Shown piece after piece: positions 1 to 5,309 of a DNA stretch of 8,708 nt; the first letter of the stretch is position 1; every line of letters begins with the position of its first letter. Source of the stretch: Candidatus Nanopelagicaceae bacterium (GTDB lineage: Bacteria > Actinomycetota > Actinomycetes > Nanopelagicales > Nanopelagicaceae); contig CANLHC010000026.1 in NCBI GenBank assembly GCA_947490625.1, positions 1-8,708 on the forward strand, written 5' to 3'. The translations under genes were made by a program, and so were the position numbers. The notes below the pieces were generated by a model. The model was not told where the DNA came from. It did no database searches and saw nothing but the letters and a program-made list of their open reading frames with translations.

Positions 1-123
1 GGCGCAACTGCCGGATCATTCCCAAGTGAGTATCCGCTGATTACCTCGCTGGTGTATATGGTGCTCTTGATGGTGATTTTTATTCCACTCAGTGCACGAA
101 AGTATGCGCGAGCAGCTAACTAG
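1..123 (+). CDS. ABC-2 type transporter permease, C-terminal fragment (5' end outside window)
   Basis: Reading frame 1 is open from the window edge to a TAG at 121-123 and gives 40 residues. They comprise a short polar stretch (GSFPSEYPLITS), one hydrophobic segment (LVYMVLLMVIFIPL) and a basic tail (SARKYARAAN). A last membrane helix ending in a P-L-S/A-x-R-K/R-Y-type tail is typical of the permease subunit of DrrB-like ABC-2 exporters in actinobacteria, so I infer the last transmembrane helix and cytoplasmic tail of such a permease. The substrate cannot be told. The gene converges on greA with only 12 bp between the stop codons. The family call rests on about 40 residues and is therefore modest; that this is the end of a membrane protein is more secure. 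Confidence 0.6.
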   Translation, partial: GATAGSFPSEYPLITSLVYMVLLMVIFIPLSARKYARAAN

Positions 124-135
124 CCAGACAAGAAA

Positions 136-612
136 CTAAATGAAGCGGGCCTCGATGATCTCAACAGAGATCGCCTTGCCGTTAGGCGCAGTGTAAGAAA
201 CAGTGTCGCCAATTTTGGCACCCATAACTGCGCTCCCTAGTGGTGACTTTTCGCTATAGACATCGAATTCATCCGATGTGATTTCGCGCGAGCCCAACAA
301 AAACTTCATCTCATCTCCTGCAATTTTTGCAGTGACCACCATTCCGGCACCGACAACGCCATCGGCACTTGCAGGCGGAGTTCCGATATGTGCATTTTCA
401 AGAATCTGTTTGAGTTGGCGAATGCGCGCCTCCATCTTGCCTTGCTCGTCACGAGCTGCGTGATAGCCGCCATTTTCTTTCAAATCACCTTCGGCGCGTG
501 CTGCCTCAATCTTGGCGGTCACATCACGACGGCCAGAAGTTTCCAGAGTCTCTAACTCTGATCGCAGGCGATCGGCTGCCTCTTGGGTCAACCAGGTTTG
601 TGGAGTACTCAT
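136..612 (-). CDS. greA: Transcription elongation factor GreA
   Basis: This is a 158-residue GreA, the usual length. GreA enters the secondary channel of RNA polymerase and stimulates cleavage of backtracked transcripts. The N-terminal half (about residues 8-78) is the antiparallel coiled coil. Its tip carries EGDLKENGGYHAA (residues 41-53), with the acidic pair D43 and E46 corresponding to E. coli D41 and E44. The C-terminal half (about 85-158) is the FKBP-like domain, containing SPLGSAVMGAKIGD. The ATG at 610-612 begins the expected MSTPQTWLTQEA N-terminus. No Shine-Dalgarno sequence precedes it, and a TAACCT hexamer 8 nt upstream suggests leaderless translation from an internal promoter. 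The gene lies 29 bp downstream of the DUF4307 gene on the same strand, the order also seen in mycobacteria. Confidence 0.97.
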   Translation of the reverse strand: MSTPQTWLTQEAADRLRSELETLETSGRRDVTAKIEAARAEGDLKENGGYHAARDEQGKMEARIRQLKQILENAHIGTPPASADGVVGAGMVVTAKIAGDEMKFLLGSREITSDEFDVYSEKSPLGSAVMGAKIGDTVSYTAPNGKAISVEIIEARFI

Positions 613-620
613 AGGTGGAA

Positions 621-626
621 AGGTTA
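621..626 (-). promoter_or_regulatory. Candidate -10 element for leaderless greA
   Basis: On the minus strand TAACCT fits the actinobacterial -10 pattern TANNNT and ends 8 nt before the greA ATG, so transcription could start at or next to the A of the start codon. There is no recognisable Shine-Dalgarno sequence before greA, which agrees with a leaderless mRNA. No clear -35 box is visible. A TANNNT match is common by chance, so this is only a suggestion. Confidence 0.3.
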
Positions 627-641
627 GCGGTGATGGGCGAG

Positions 642-1052
642 TTAGGAAATCCTGCAGGCGGCGATACGCGCGCTGACAGGGGTAAGTCGGGCCGGAATCG
701 CAACAATACGTTCGACTTTAGATTCGCCACCATCGATTTGGTCGTCAATTTGTCCGACGACATTTTTATCAATATCTAAAGTAAGTAAAGTACAGATAAC
801 TACTGCTTGCGGGTCGCGACGTTCTATCGCATACCGCATCGTGATTTCTCGCTCGCCCGTCACAGAAAATGAATAGAGAGTGGACCTTAACTCGGGCCGT
901 GAATGATCGAGTGCTGCCCACAAAGTCCAGGCCAGCCCAATAATGGCAAAGATCGCAGCAGGTAAAACCCAGGCTCTCTTTGGAGTGATTCCATAGCGGT
1001 CGTTGTAGTCGAAGGTCTCATCACCCACAGGGTTCTCTTTCGATGGCGACAT
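642..1052 (-). CDS. DUF4307 family membrane protein
   Basis: This 136-residue protein has one predicted membrane helix at about residues 28-48 (WVLPAAIFAIIGLAWTLWAAL). A polar N-terminal tail containing the family-typical D-R-Y-G motif (residues 18-21) comes before it, and an extracytoplasmic domain of about 85 residues ending near a cysteine (ACRIS) comes after it. Length, topology and position next to greA match the actinobacterial DUF4307 family (the Rv1081c position in M. tuberculosis). Its function is unknown. The ATG is at 1050-1052, with a GAGAGA ribosome-binding sequence 8 nt upstream that lies in a palindrome shared with the divergent gene. A TAAAGT hexamer (minus strand, 1080-1085) inside that divergent gene could be its -10 box. 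Confidence 0.85.
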   Translation of the reverse strand: MSPSKENPVGDETFDYNDRYGITPKRAWVLPAAIFAIIGLAWTLWAALDHSRPELRSTLYSFSVTGEREITMRYAIERRDPQAVVICTLLTLDIDKNVVGQIDDQIDGGESKVERIVAIPARLTPVSARIAACRIS

Positions 1053-1066
1053 GGGAGAATTCTCTC
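1053..1066. promoter_or_regulatory. Palindromic shared ribosome-binding region of two divergent genes
   Basis: Only 14 bp separate the start codons of the DUF4307 gene (-, ATG 1050-1052) and the 45-residue membrane protein (+, ATG 1067-1069). The gap holds the perfect 10-bp palindrome GAGAATTCTC (1055-1064). On the plus strand GGGAGA (1053-1058) lies 8 nt before the 1067 start. On the minus strand GAGAGA (complement of 1061-1066) lies 8 nt before the 1052 start. Each strand therefore has a purine-rich Shine-Dalgarno-like sequence at the same distance. Both transcripts must begin inside the opposite coding region. Confidence 0.55.
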
Positions 1067-1204
1067 ATGGAAAACGAAGACTTTATGGGGTCGGCTGGTT
1101 CGCTCACTGTTTTGATTCTCTGCATATCAGTGGCCTTTTTATTGCGCAGTTTCTACAAACGTTTTAATAAAATGAAAGATCGAGAAAACAGCGGTGAGAA
1201 TTAA
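1067..1204 (+). CDS. Small single-pass membrane protein, 45 residues, unknown function
   Basis: ATG 1067 to TAA 1202-1204 encodes 45 residues. A short acidic N-terminus (MENEDFMGSAG) precedes one hydrophobic helix at about residues 12-31 (SLTVLILCISVAFLLRSFY), followed by a basic, polar tail (KRFNKMKDRENSGEN). The positive-inside rule suggests the N-terminus is outside and the C-terminus cytoplasmic. A GGGAGA sequence 8 nt before the ATG is a good ribosome-binding site. The last 11 nt overlap the SURF1 gene start, which suggests translational coupling. Its place beside DUF4307 resembles the small membrane protein gene that follows mca in mycobacteria (Rv1083); whether it is homologous cannot be decided by eye. 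The good RBS, the overlap and the helix argue that it is real. Confidence 0.65.
   Translation: MENEDFMGSAGSLTVLILCISVAFLLRSFYKRFNKMKDRENSGEN
1080..1085 (-). promoter_or_regulatory. Candidate -10 element for the DUF4307-greA unit
   Basis: TAAAGT on the minus strand fits TANNNT. It would start transcription near 1073, giving a leader of roughly 20 nt that includes the GAGAGA ribosome-binding sequence. It lies inside the divergent 45-residue ORF. No convincing -35 box is seen. Confidence 0.25.
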
Positions 1205-1898
1205 ACTTCTTGGTAAGGCTGTTGTAGTACTCACATTAGTCGCCATCTTTGGATTACTAGGTTTATGGCAACTTGATGCTGCCAATGATTTACAAGAAGC
1301 TAAGAATGCAGCGCCAGATCCAATCGTGTATCAGTTATCAGATTTAGCTTCTCCTGCTACAGCCCTAGATTCTCGCTCAGTTGCAAAAAAAGTTTCTCTG
1401 CGCGGAAATTACATCCTTACTTTTCGTGCCCCTAATCAGATCGATCAGCAAGGGCTTATGAGTGATTGGGAAGTCGGGCTGATGCAGGTCGATGAATCCA
1501 GTGCAATTCTTGTTGTGCGCGGGTATTGGAAAGATCGTTTAACAGAGCCAAGAATTGCAATGTCAACCGGTGTCGATCTTCAGGCAGTTGTGCAACCTCG
1601 ACAATTTGAAGATCGAGTGAGAAATTCTCCAGGGGTGATTTCTCGCATTGATAGCAGCGTTATTGTCGCTCTCACAGATCTTGATCTCTACGATGGATTT
1701 CTTGTAGCAACCGGTGAACAGGTCAGCGAAGGTGTAATTTCTCGTGACCGAATTGATGTAGCCGAAGTAAAGTCCAAAGCGACTGGGTATTACTGGCAAC
1801 ATATCTCTTATGTCATTATCTGGTGGTTGATGGCAGCGATTGTGATCTATCTACCTTTCTACCGAAAGCGCCAAGAAAGAGATACGTTAAGCGCATGA
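1194..1898 (+). CDS. SURF1 family protein (cytochrome oxidase assembly)
   Basis: This 234-residue protein has the SURF1 layout. An N-terminal membrane helix (about 8-26) runs into GLWQLDAAND, the counterpart of the family GxWQxxR motif. An extracytoplasmic domain follows, with RGNYI (about 69-73) and AILVVRGYWKDR (about 104-115), the latter equivalent to the family (V/L)NRGW motif. It ends with YYWQHISYVIIWWLMAAIVIYL, the Y-x-x-Q-motif helix, and a basic tail. SURF1 proteins help insert haem a into cytochrome c oxidase subunit I. The GTG start at 1194 lies within the preceding small ORF, and only a weak GAGAAAA precedes it, so coupled translation is likely. The stop overlaps the next ATG (ATGA, 1895-1898). 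The canonical Arg after WQL is replaced (WQLDAA), so this is a divergent member. Confidence 0.82.
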   Translation: MRIKLLGKAVVVLTLVAIFGLLGLWQLDAANDLQEAKNAAPDPIVYQLSDLASPATALDSRSVAKKVSLRGNYILTFRAPNQIDQQGLMSDWEVGLMQVDESSAILVVRGYWKDRLTEPRIAMSTGVDLQAVVQPRQFEDRVRNSPGVISRIDSSVIVALTDLDLYDGFLVATGEQVSEGVISRDRIDVAEVKSKATGYYWQHISYVIIWWLMAAIVIYLPFYRKRQERDTLSA

Positions 1899-2194
1899 AA
1901 AGTGCTGTTTTTCGCTTTCGGGTGATGGCAATAATCTGCGGCTACCTCTCGTTACTTCTCTGGTTTTTCTATATGCCGGCGAAGTATCTCTTCCACCTTG
2001 AAGAGACCCAGCCATGGATTGTCTGGATTACCCAAATTCACGGCGCTCTCTATATTTTCTATGTCTTGGCTGCCCTGCAATTGAGTGTAAAGATGCGCAA
2101 AAGCATCACAGGCATGATTTGGATGGTCTTGGGTGGGACATTGCCGATTGCATCATTTGTTCTGGAGCGCCGTGTTGCTCAGCAGAACTCGTAG
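1895..2194 (+). CDS. DUF3817 family integral membrane protein
   Basis: This 99-residue protein has three likely membrane helices: about residues 8-28 (RVMAIICGYLSLLLWFFYMPA), 42-63 (IVWITQIHGALYIFYVLAALQL) and 71-91 (TGMIWMVLGGTLPIASFVLERR). The helix pattern, the WITQIHGALYIFYV segment and the P-x-x-S-F-V-x-E end match DUF3817, a small actinobacterial family of unknown function that also forms part of some larger transporters. The ATG at 1895 is chosen because it forms a 4-nt ATGA overlap with the SURF1 stop and gives the normal family length. The 3' end overlaps the start of the cis-prenyltransferase gene by about 20 nt, extending the coupled run. Confidence 0.83.
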   Translation: MKSAVFRFRVMAIICGYLSLLLWFFYMPAKYLFHLEETQPWIVWITQIHGALYIFYVLAALQLSVKMRKSITGMIWMVLGGTLPIASFVLERRVAQQNS

Positions 2195-2948
2195 GGCTAT
2201 TAAGGGTATTTTCTACCCGTTCTATGAATCAAGGATTGTTCGTGATTTAGATTTTAGTAAGACCCCGCAACATGTAGGAGTGATTCTCGACGGCAATCGC
2301 AGATGGGCAATGAGCAACCCGAGCGCTGATGATCCAAAGGGACATAGACGTGGTGCAGACAAGATTATTGATTTCCTCGGATGGTGTGAAGAAGCGCAGG
2401 TAAAGGTAGTAACGCTCTGGATGCTCTCTACCGATAACTTTAAACGCACGCCCGAAGAACTTGAATCTCTTTTAGCAGTTATTGGCGAGAGCGTTGATGA
2501 GTTATCGCGAACTGGCCGATGGACAATCAAAGCAGTGGGTGCACTAGATCTCTTGCCTGATTGGATGCAGCAGAAGTTATCATCGCTACCTACGCACCCC
2601 GGAACGATGGAGGTCAACGTCGCAATTGGCTATGGCGGGCGGCGCGAAATCGTTGATGCGGTGAAGAGTTATCTGCAGCAGGCAGCGACTGAAGGAAAGA
2701 GCATTGACCAAGCCACCGCTGCATTGGATGCGCAAGAGATTTCGCAGTATCTCTACACAGCAGGTCAGCCAGATCCTGAGCTTTTAATTCGCACATCGGG
2801 TGAACAACGGCTGGGCGGATTCTTGTTATGGCAGAGTGCGCACTCTGAGTTTTATTTCTGCGAAGCCTATTGGCCAGATTTTCGTCGCGTTGATTTCCTT
2901 CGAGCACTTCGCGCATATTCACAACGCCAGCGTCGGCTAGGTAAGTAA
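2172..2948 (+). CDS. Cis-prenyltransferase (isoprenyl transferase, UppS family; short-chain type likely)
   Basis: This enzyme of about 258 residues adds isopentenyl diphosphate units in cis to an allylic diphosphate. With the GTG 2172 start the motifs are HVGVILDGNRRWA (34-46, catalytic D40), GHRRGADKI (57-65), TLWMLSTDNFKR (81-92), VAIGYGGRREIVDA (150-163) and RTSGEQR plus SEFYF (R207, R213 and E226, equivalent to E. coli R194, R200 and E213). All key residues are present. GTG 2172 or TTG 2175 is preferred: GGAG at 2164-2167 lies 4 or 7 nt before them, and homologues begin just before the F-Y-x-x-Y-E-x-R segment; the TTG has the better spacing. An upstream GTG at 2133 would add 13 residues that look like out-of-frame DUF3817 sequence. 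STDN in place of SSEN and M84 at the E. coli A69 position resemble the mycobacterial short-chain enzyme Rv1086, so the product may be shorter than undecaprenyl diphosphate. Confidence 0.93.
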   Translation: MLLSRTRRAIKGIFYPFYESRIVRDLDFSKTPQHVGVILDGNRRWAMSNPSADDPKGHRRGADKIIDFLGWCEEAQVKVVTLWMLSTDNFKRTPEELESLLAVIGESVDELSRTGRWTIKAVGALDLLPDWMQQKLSSLPTHPGTMEVNVAIGYGGRREIVDAVKSYLQQAATEGKSIDQATAALDAQEISQYLYTAGQPDPELLIRTSGEQRLGGFLLWQSAHSEFYFCEAYWPDFRRVDFLRALRAYSQRQRRLGK

Positions 2949-3083
2949 GGCTGGGTAAGTAGTTCACCTTCCCGTCACTTTCAGTAATGGCGTGTCGCTC
3001 AAGGAAAAAGCTTCTCAGTTCTAGGATTTGGTATCCGAAGCAGGCCCCTTCTAGAACAATTAAAGAATTGCGAGCTCTCACCG
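2949..3083 (+). promoter_or_regulatory. Intergenic region before phoH with a possible promoter
   Basis: These 135 bp separate the prenyltransferase stop from the phoH start. TAGGAT at 3022-3027 fits the TANNNT -10 pattern and would start transcription near 3034, giving a leader of about 50 nt. No clear -35 box and no hairpin with a T-run are visible, so read-through from the upstream genes is possible. Most of the region is also open in a second frame (the 38-residue ORF at 2987-3103). Confidence 0.3.
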
Positions 3084-3103
3084 TTGGCACACCCACCGCG
3101 TAA
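2987..3103 (+). CDS. Possible small basic ORF upstream of and overlapping phoH (phoAT-like position)
   Basis: ATG 2987 to TAA 3101-3103 encodes 38 residues, very basic in its first half (MACRSRKKLLSSR), with 9 Arg or Lys overall and no hydrophobic helix. It ends 20 nt inside the phoH coding region in another frame. In mycobacteria phoH2 is preceded by and overlaps a small gene, phoAT, described as its antitoxin partner, so the arrangement is suggestive. However, no ribosome-binding site precedes the ATG, 38 codons is within chance length, and I see no sequence motif that proves homology. It could equally be an unused frame. Confidence 0.22.
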   Translation: MACRSRKKLLSSRIWYPKQAPSRTIKELRALTVGTPTA

Positions 3104-4448
3104 GACATACGTATTAGATACCAGCGTTCTTTTGGCAGATCCAGGGGCCTTGCTGCGCTTTGAAGAGCATGAAGTCATTATTCCGATCGCAGTTATCGGA
3201 GAGCTTGAGACCAAACGAGATCATCCAGAGCTGGGATACTTTGCCCGCGCCGCACTTCGCGCACTTGATGATCTACGAATCGAACATGGCCGACTTGATC
3301 AGCCGCTGACGATTACCCCCGAAGGCGGAACCCTCTCAGTCGAACTTAACCACACAGATTTAAGCTCATTGCCCCATGGCTTCTTGCGCGATGGCACCAA
3401 CGATTCTCGAATCTTGGCGATTGCAAAGAATCTCATGTCAGATGGTCGCGACGTTGTCTTAGTGACAAAAGATCTCCCACTTCGCGTCAAAGCATCATCG
3501 GTCGGAGTTACCGCAGAAGAATATTTAGCAGAGTTGGTATCCAATAGCGGTTGGACTGGAATCGAAGAAATTAGCGTTGGCCATAACGTTATTGATGATC
3601 TCTATTCCGGCGATCGCGCAGATCACGAGTGCGCTCACACCCTCCCAGTACACACTGGCGTCATCCTGCACTCTGAAAAAGGGAGCGCACTGGCTCGCGT
3701 CACAGCCGATAAGCAGTTGCGTTTGGTACGCGGTGATCGCAACGCCTTTGGCCTTCACGGTCGAAGCGCCGAACAACGGATCGCACTTGATCTTCTACTC
3801 GATGAAGAGATCGGTATCGTCTCTCTTGGCGGACGGGCAGGAACCGGAAAGTCCGCCCTTGCCTTATGTGCCGGACTCGAAGCGGTGATGGAGAAGCGCC
3901 TCCACAAAAAAGTTGTGATCTTCCGTCCGCTCTATCCGGTCGGCGGTCAAGAACTTGGATACTTAAAAAAAGTTGTGATCTTCCGTCCGCTCTATCCGGT
4001 CGGCGGTCAAGAACTTGGATACTTACCGGGCAGCGAAGGCGAAAAAATGTCGCCCTGGGCCCAGGCAGTTTTTGACACATTGGGAGCCCTGGTTAGCCAA
4101 GCGGTGATCGATGAAATCATTGCGCGCGGACTTATTGAAGTTCTCCCTCTGACCCATATTCGCGGTCGCTCACTGCACGATAGCTTTGTCATTGTCGATG
4201 AGGCCCAATCACTGGAACGAGGCGTTCTACTTACCGTCCTTTCCCGCATCGGCCAAGGTTCGCGCGTTGTTCTCACCCACGATGTCGCCCAACGCGATAA
4301 CTTGCGAGTCGGTCGCCACGATGGCGTCGTTGCAGTGGTGGAAAAACTCAAAGGCCACTCGCTCTTTGCCCATGTCACCCTCACCCGCTCAGAGCGCTCG
4401 CCGATCGCCGCTCTGGTCACTGAAATGCTGGAAGGTCCCGTCGGCTAG
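3084..4448 (+). CDS. phoH2: PIN domain-PhoH family ATPase (PhoH2-type) with an internal 20-residue tandem duplication
   Basis: The encoded protein has 454 residues. The N-terminal PIN domain (about 8-145) carries the acidic set YVLDTS (D12), GELE (E40 and E42), NDSRIL (D107) and VTKD (D130), as in metal-dependent ribonucleases. A linker of about 90 residues leads to the PhoH P-loop ATPase, with Walker A GRAGTGKS (250-257), Walker B VIVDEAQ (369-375) and THDVAQRDN (398-406). Mycobacterial PhoH2 proteins of this architecture are reported to unwind and cleave RNA. Residues 275-294 (KKVVIFRP...GQELGYL) are repeated exactly as 295-314; homologues have this segment once, followed by LPG. Without the extra copy the length would be 434, normal for the family. 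The frame stays open, so the gene is not formally broken, but ATPase function is uncertain. The start is TTG 3084, with only a weak GAG 9 nt upstream; it is chosen because the PIN strand begins at residue 8. Confidence 0.93.
   Translation: MAHPPRKTYVLDTSVLLADPGALLRFEEHEVIIPIAVIGELETKRDHPELGYFARAALRALDDLRIEHGRLDQPLTITPEGGTLSVELNHTDLSSLPHGFLRDGTNDSRILAIAKNLMSDGRDVVLVTKDLPLRVKASSVGVTAEEYLAELVSNSGWTGIEEISVGHNVIDDLYSGDRADHECAHTLPVHTGVILHSEKGSALARVTADKQLRLVRGDRNAFGLHGRSAEQRIALDLLLDEEIGIVSLGGRAGTGKSALALCAGLEAVMEKRLHKKVVIFRPLYPVGGQELGYLKKVVIFRPLYPVGGQELGYLPGSEGEKMSPWAQAVFDTLGALVSQAVIDEIIARGLIEVLPLTHIRGRSLHDSFVIVDEAQSLERGVLLTVLSRIGQGSRVVLTHDVAQRDNLRVGRHDGVVAVVEKLKGHSLFAHVTLTRSERSPIAALVTEMLEGPVG
3906..4025 (+). 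repeat. Perfect 60-bp tandem duplication (2 units) inside phoH
   Basis: Bases 3906-3965 and 3966-4025 are identical at all 60 positions. The unit begins and ends on codon boundaries and encodes 20 residues. The periodicity stops exactly at both ends (c at 3905 against a at 3965; c at 4026 against a at 3966), so there is no microhomology at the junctions. The second copy continues into the normal LPGSEGEKMSPW sequence, and the first is preceded by the normal EAVMEKRLH. Exact identity at synonymous sites means the event is very recent or artefactual. Confidence 0.99.
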
Positions 4449-4710
4449 GCCTTGCGAATCCGGGCTATTTAAAGATCACAGTCACAAATGGGGCATATCG
4501 GACTTCCCCCATTCTGACCAGCACTTTTACCTATCCACAGCAAACTAACTTTCTGAGAATTTCCACGCCATGCGTGTTCTGATTTGCCGATGCCCTCTTG
4601 CCTTGCCACTCTAAAGCCATTCCCCCTTCCCTTAGATCCCCATTTCTGGGGTGATGAGGGTTTGCCTGACGAAGGCAATGGGGAGCATGAGTGAGAGAAG
4701 GAGGGGTGTG
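4449..4710 (+). promoter_or_regulatory. 262-bp intergenic region and probable structured leader of the transglycosylase-like gene
   Basis: No convincing gene lies here. From left to right: a 7-bp inverted repeat AATGGGG/CCCCATT (4487-4493 and 4507-4513, 13-nt loop, no T-run after it); TAACTT at 4546-4551, a TANNNT-type -10 candidate that would give a leader of about 150 nt; CCCTCTT at 4591-4597; a hairpin CCCCA-TTTC-TGGGG (4638-4651); a hairpin TTGCCT-GACGA-AGGCAA (4662-4678); and a strong Shine-Dalgarno sequence GGAGGGG (4700-4706). CCCTCTT can pair with AGGAGGG (4699-4705) over 7 bp including one G-U, so the leader could mask the ribosome-binding site. No known riboswitch consensus could be recognised. 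Confidence 0.4.
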
Positions 4711-5298
4711 ATGCGAGAGCTTTTTGCTAAGCCGCGACGTCGAGTTGTTGGCCACTGGTCTCTTATCGCGACCCTGTTGATTCTGGCCAGCGCCCAACCA
4801 ACTGCCTACGGTTTAGATTTCCCACAGAGCACCCGCCTGGTTCTTCCTGAAGCGACAAACCTTAAATCGTCAGAGGTCGATCTCTCCGAAGGCGTCGCAC
4901 TCTTTTCACAACTTGAATTCTCCCAATCCCTCTTTGCATCTGAGATGGCATTGGCCGCATCGGTCACGCGCCAGGTCGAAATTGCCCGCACCCCTAACGG
5001 TGCGAAATATGTCGCCCGCCAGATCATGAAGACTGAGTACAACTGGGGCAGCTATCAATTTGCCTGCATCAACCGACTCTGGACCAAAGAGAGCAATTGG
5101 AATTACCAGGCGCGCAATCCACGCACCGGCGCTCATGGAATTCCGCAGGCATATCCAGCAAATCGTATGGAGATTATCTCTAGCGATTGGCGTAAAAACC
5201 CAGTGACTCAGATGCGATGGGGACTTCGTTATATCGAGATTCGCTATGACAACCCTTGCAAAGCCTGGAATAAATTTAAGCGCAGTAATTACTACTAA
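4711..5298 (+). CDS. Secreted lysozyme-fold, transglycosylase-like protein
   Basis: The protein has 195 residues. A signal peptide occupies about residues 1-31: a basic n-region (KPRRR), a hydrophobic core (WSLIATLLILASA) and a small-residue end (AQPTAYG). A low-complexity middle follows. The C-terminal domain (about 105-195) contains CINRLWTKESNWNYQA with the candidate catalytic Glu in KES, then NPRTGAHGIPQAYP, DWRKNPVTQMRWGLRYI and a final NPCKAWNKF; two cysteines could form a disulfide. This pattern matches actinobacterial transglycosylase-like or aggregation-promoting-factor-type domains, whose established members act on peptidoglycan; activity here is inferred. ATG 4711 is chosen because AGGAGG lies 6-7 nt upstream and the signal peptide then starts normally; in-frame starts at 4654 and 4678 add a non-signal-like extension across the leader hairpins. 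It converges on fum with 11 bp between the stop codons. Confidence 0.87.
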   Translation: MRELFAKPRRRVVGHWSLIATLLILASAQPTAYGLDFPQSTRLVLPEATNLKSSEVDLSEGVALFSQLEFSQSLFASEMALAASVTRQVEIARTPNGAKYVARQIMKTEYNWGSYQFACINRLWTKESNWNYQARNPRTGAHGIPQAYPANRMEIISSDWRKNPVTQMRWGLRYIEIRYDNPCKAWNKFKRSNYY

Positions 5299-5309
5299 AG
5301 AGCGCTCTT
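5298..5309. other. 12-bp perfect palindrome between convergent stop codons
   Basis: AAGAGCGCTCTT is its own reverse complement and fills the gap between the transglycosylase-like stop (5296-5298) and the fum stop (5310-5312). As RNA it could form only a 4-bp stem with a GCGC loop, and there is no T-run on either strand, so it is at best a weak bidirectional terminator or a protein-binding site. Confidence 0.3.

Noticed and set aside
2940..2961. Direct repeat GGTAAGTA twice (14-bp period) at the prenyltransferase stop
   Set aside because: An 8-bp repeat of low complexity is expected by chance and is not tied to any other signal.
2614..3108. Minus-strand open frame of 164 codons across the prenyltransferase 3' end and the phoH leader
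   Set aside because: Most of it is antisense to conserved prenyltransferase motifs, and it has no recognisable domain or ribosome-binding site.
3906..4025. CRISPR-like or minisatellite array
   Set aside because: There are only two directly adjacent units without spacers, inside a conserved domain and codon-aligned; this is a simple gene-internal duplication.
4487..4513. Rho-independent terminator after phoH
   Set aside because: A 7-bp GC-rich inverted repeat is present, but the loop is 13 nt and no T-run follows on the plus strand.
4449..4710. A ydaO-type c-di-AMP riboswitch before the transglycosylase-like gene
   Set aside because: The context fits and a GGGGTGA-like stretch occurs at 4648-4654, but the conserved core and its order could not be recognised, so no family name is given.
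4711..4800. Tat signal peptide (RRR near the N-terminus)
   Set aside because: The arginines are not followed by the x-F-L-K pattern of twin-arginine signals; an ordinary Sec signal explains the sequence.
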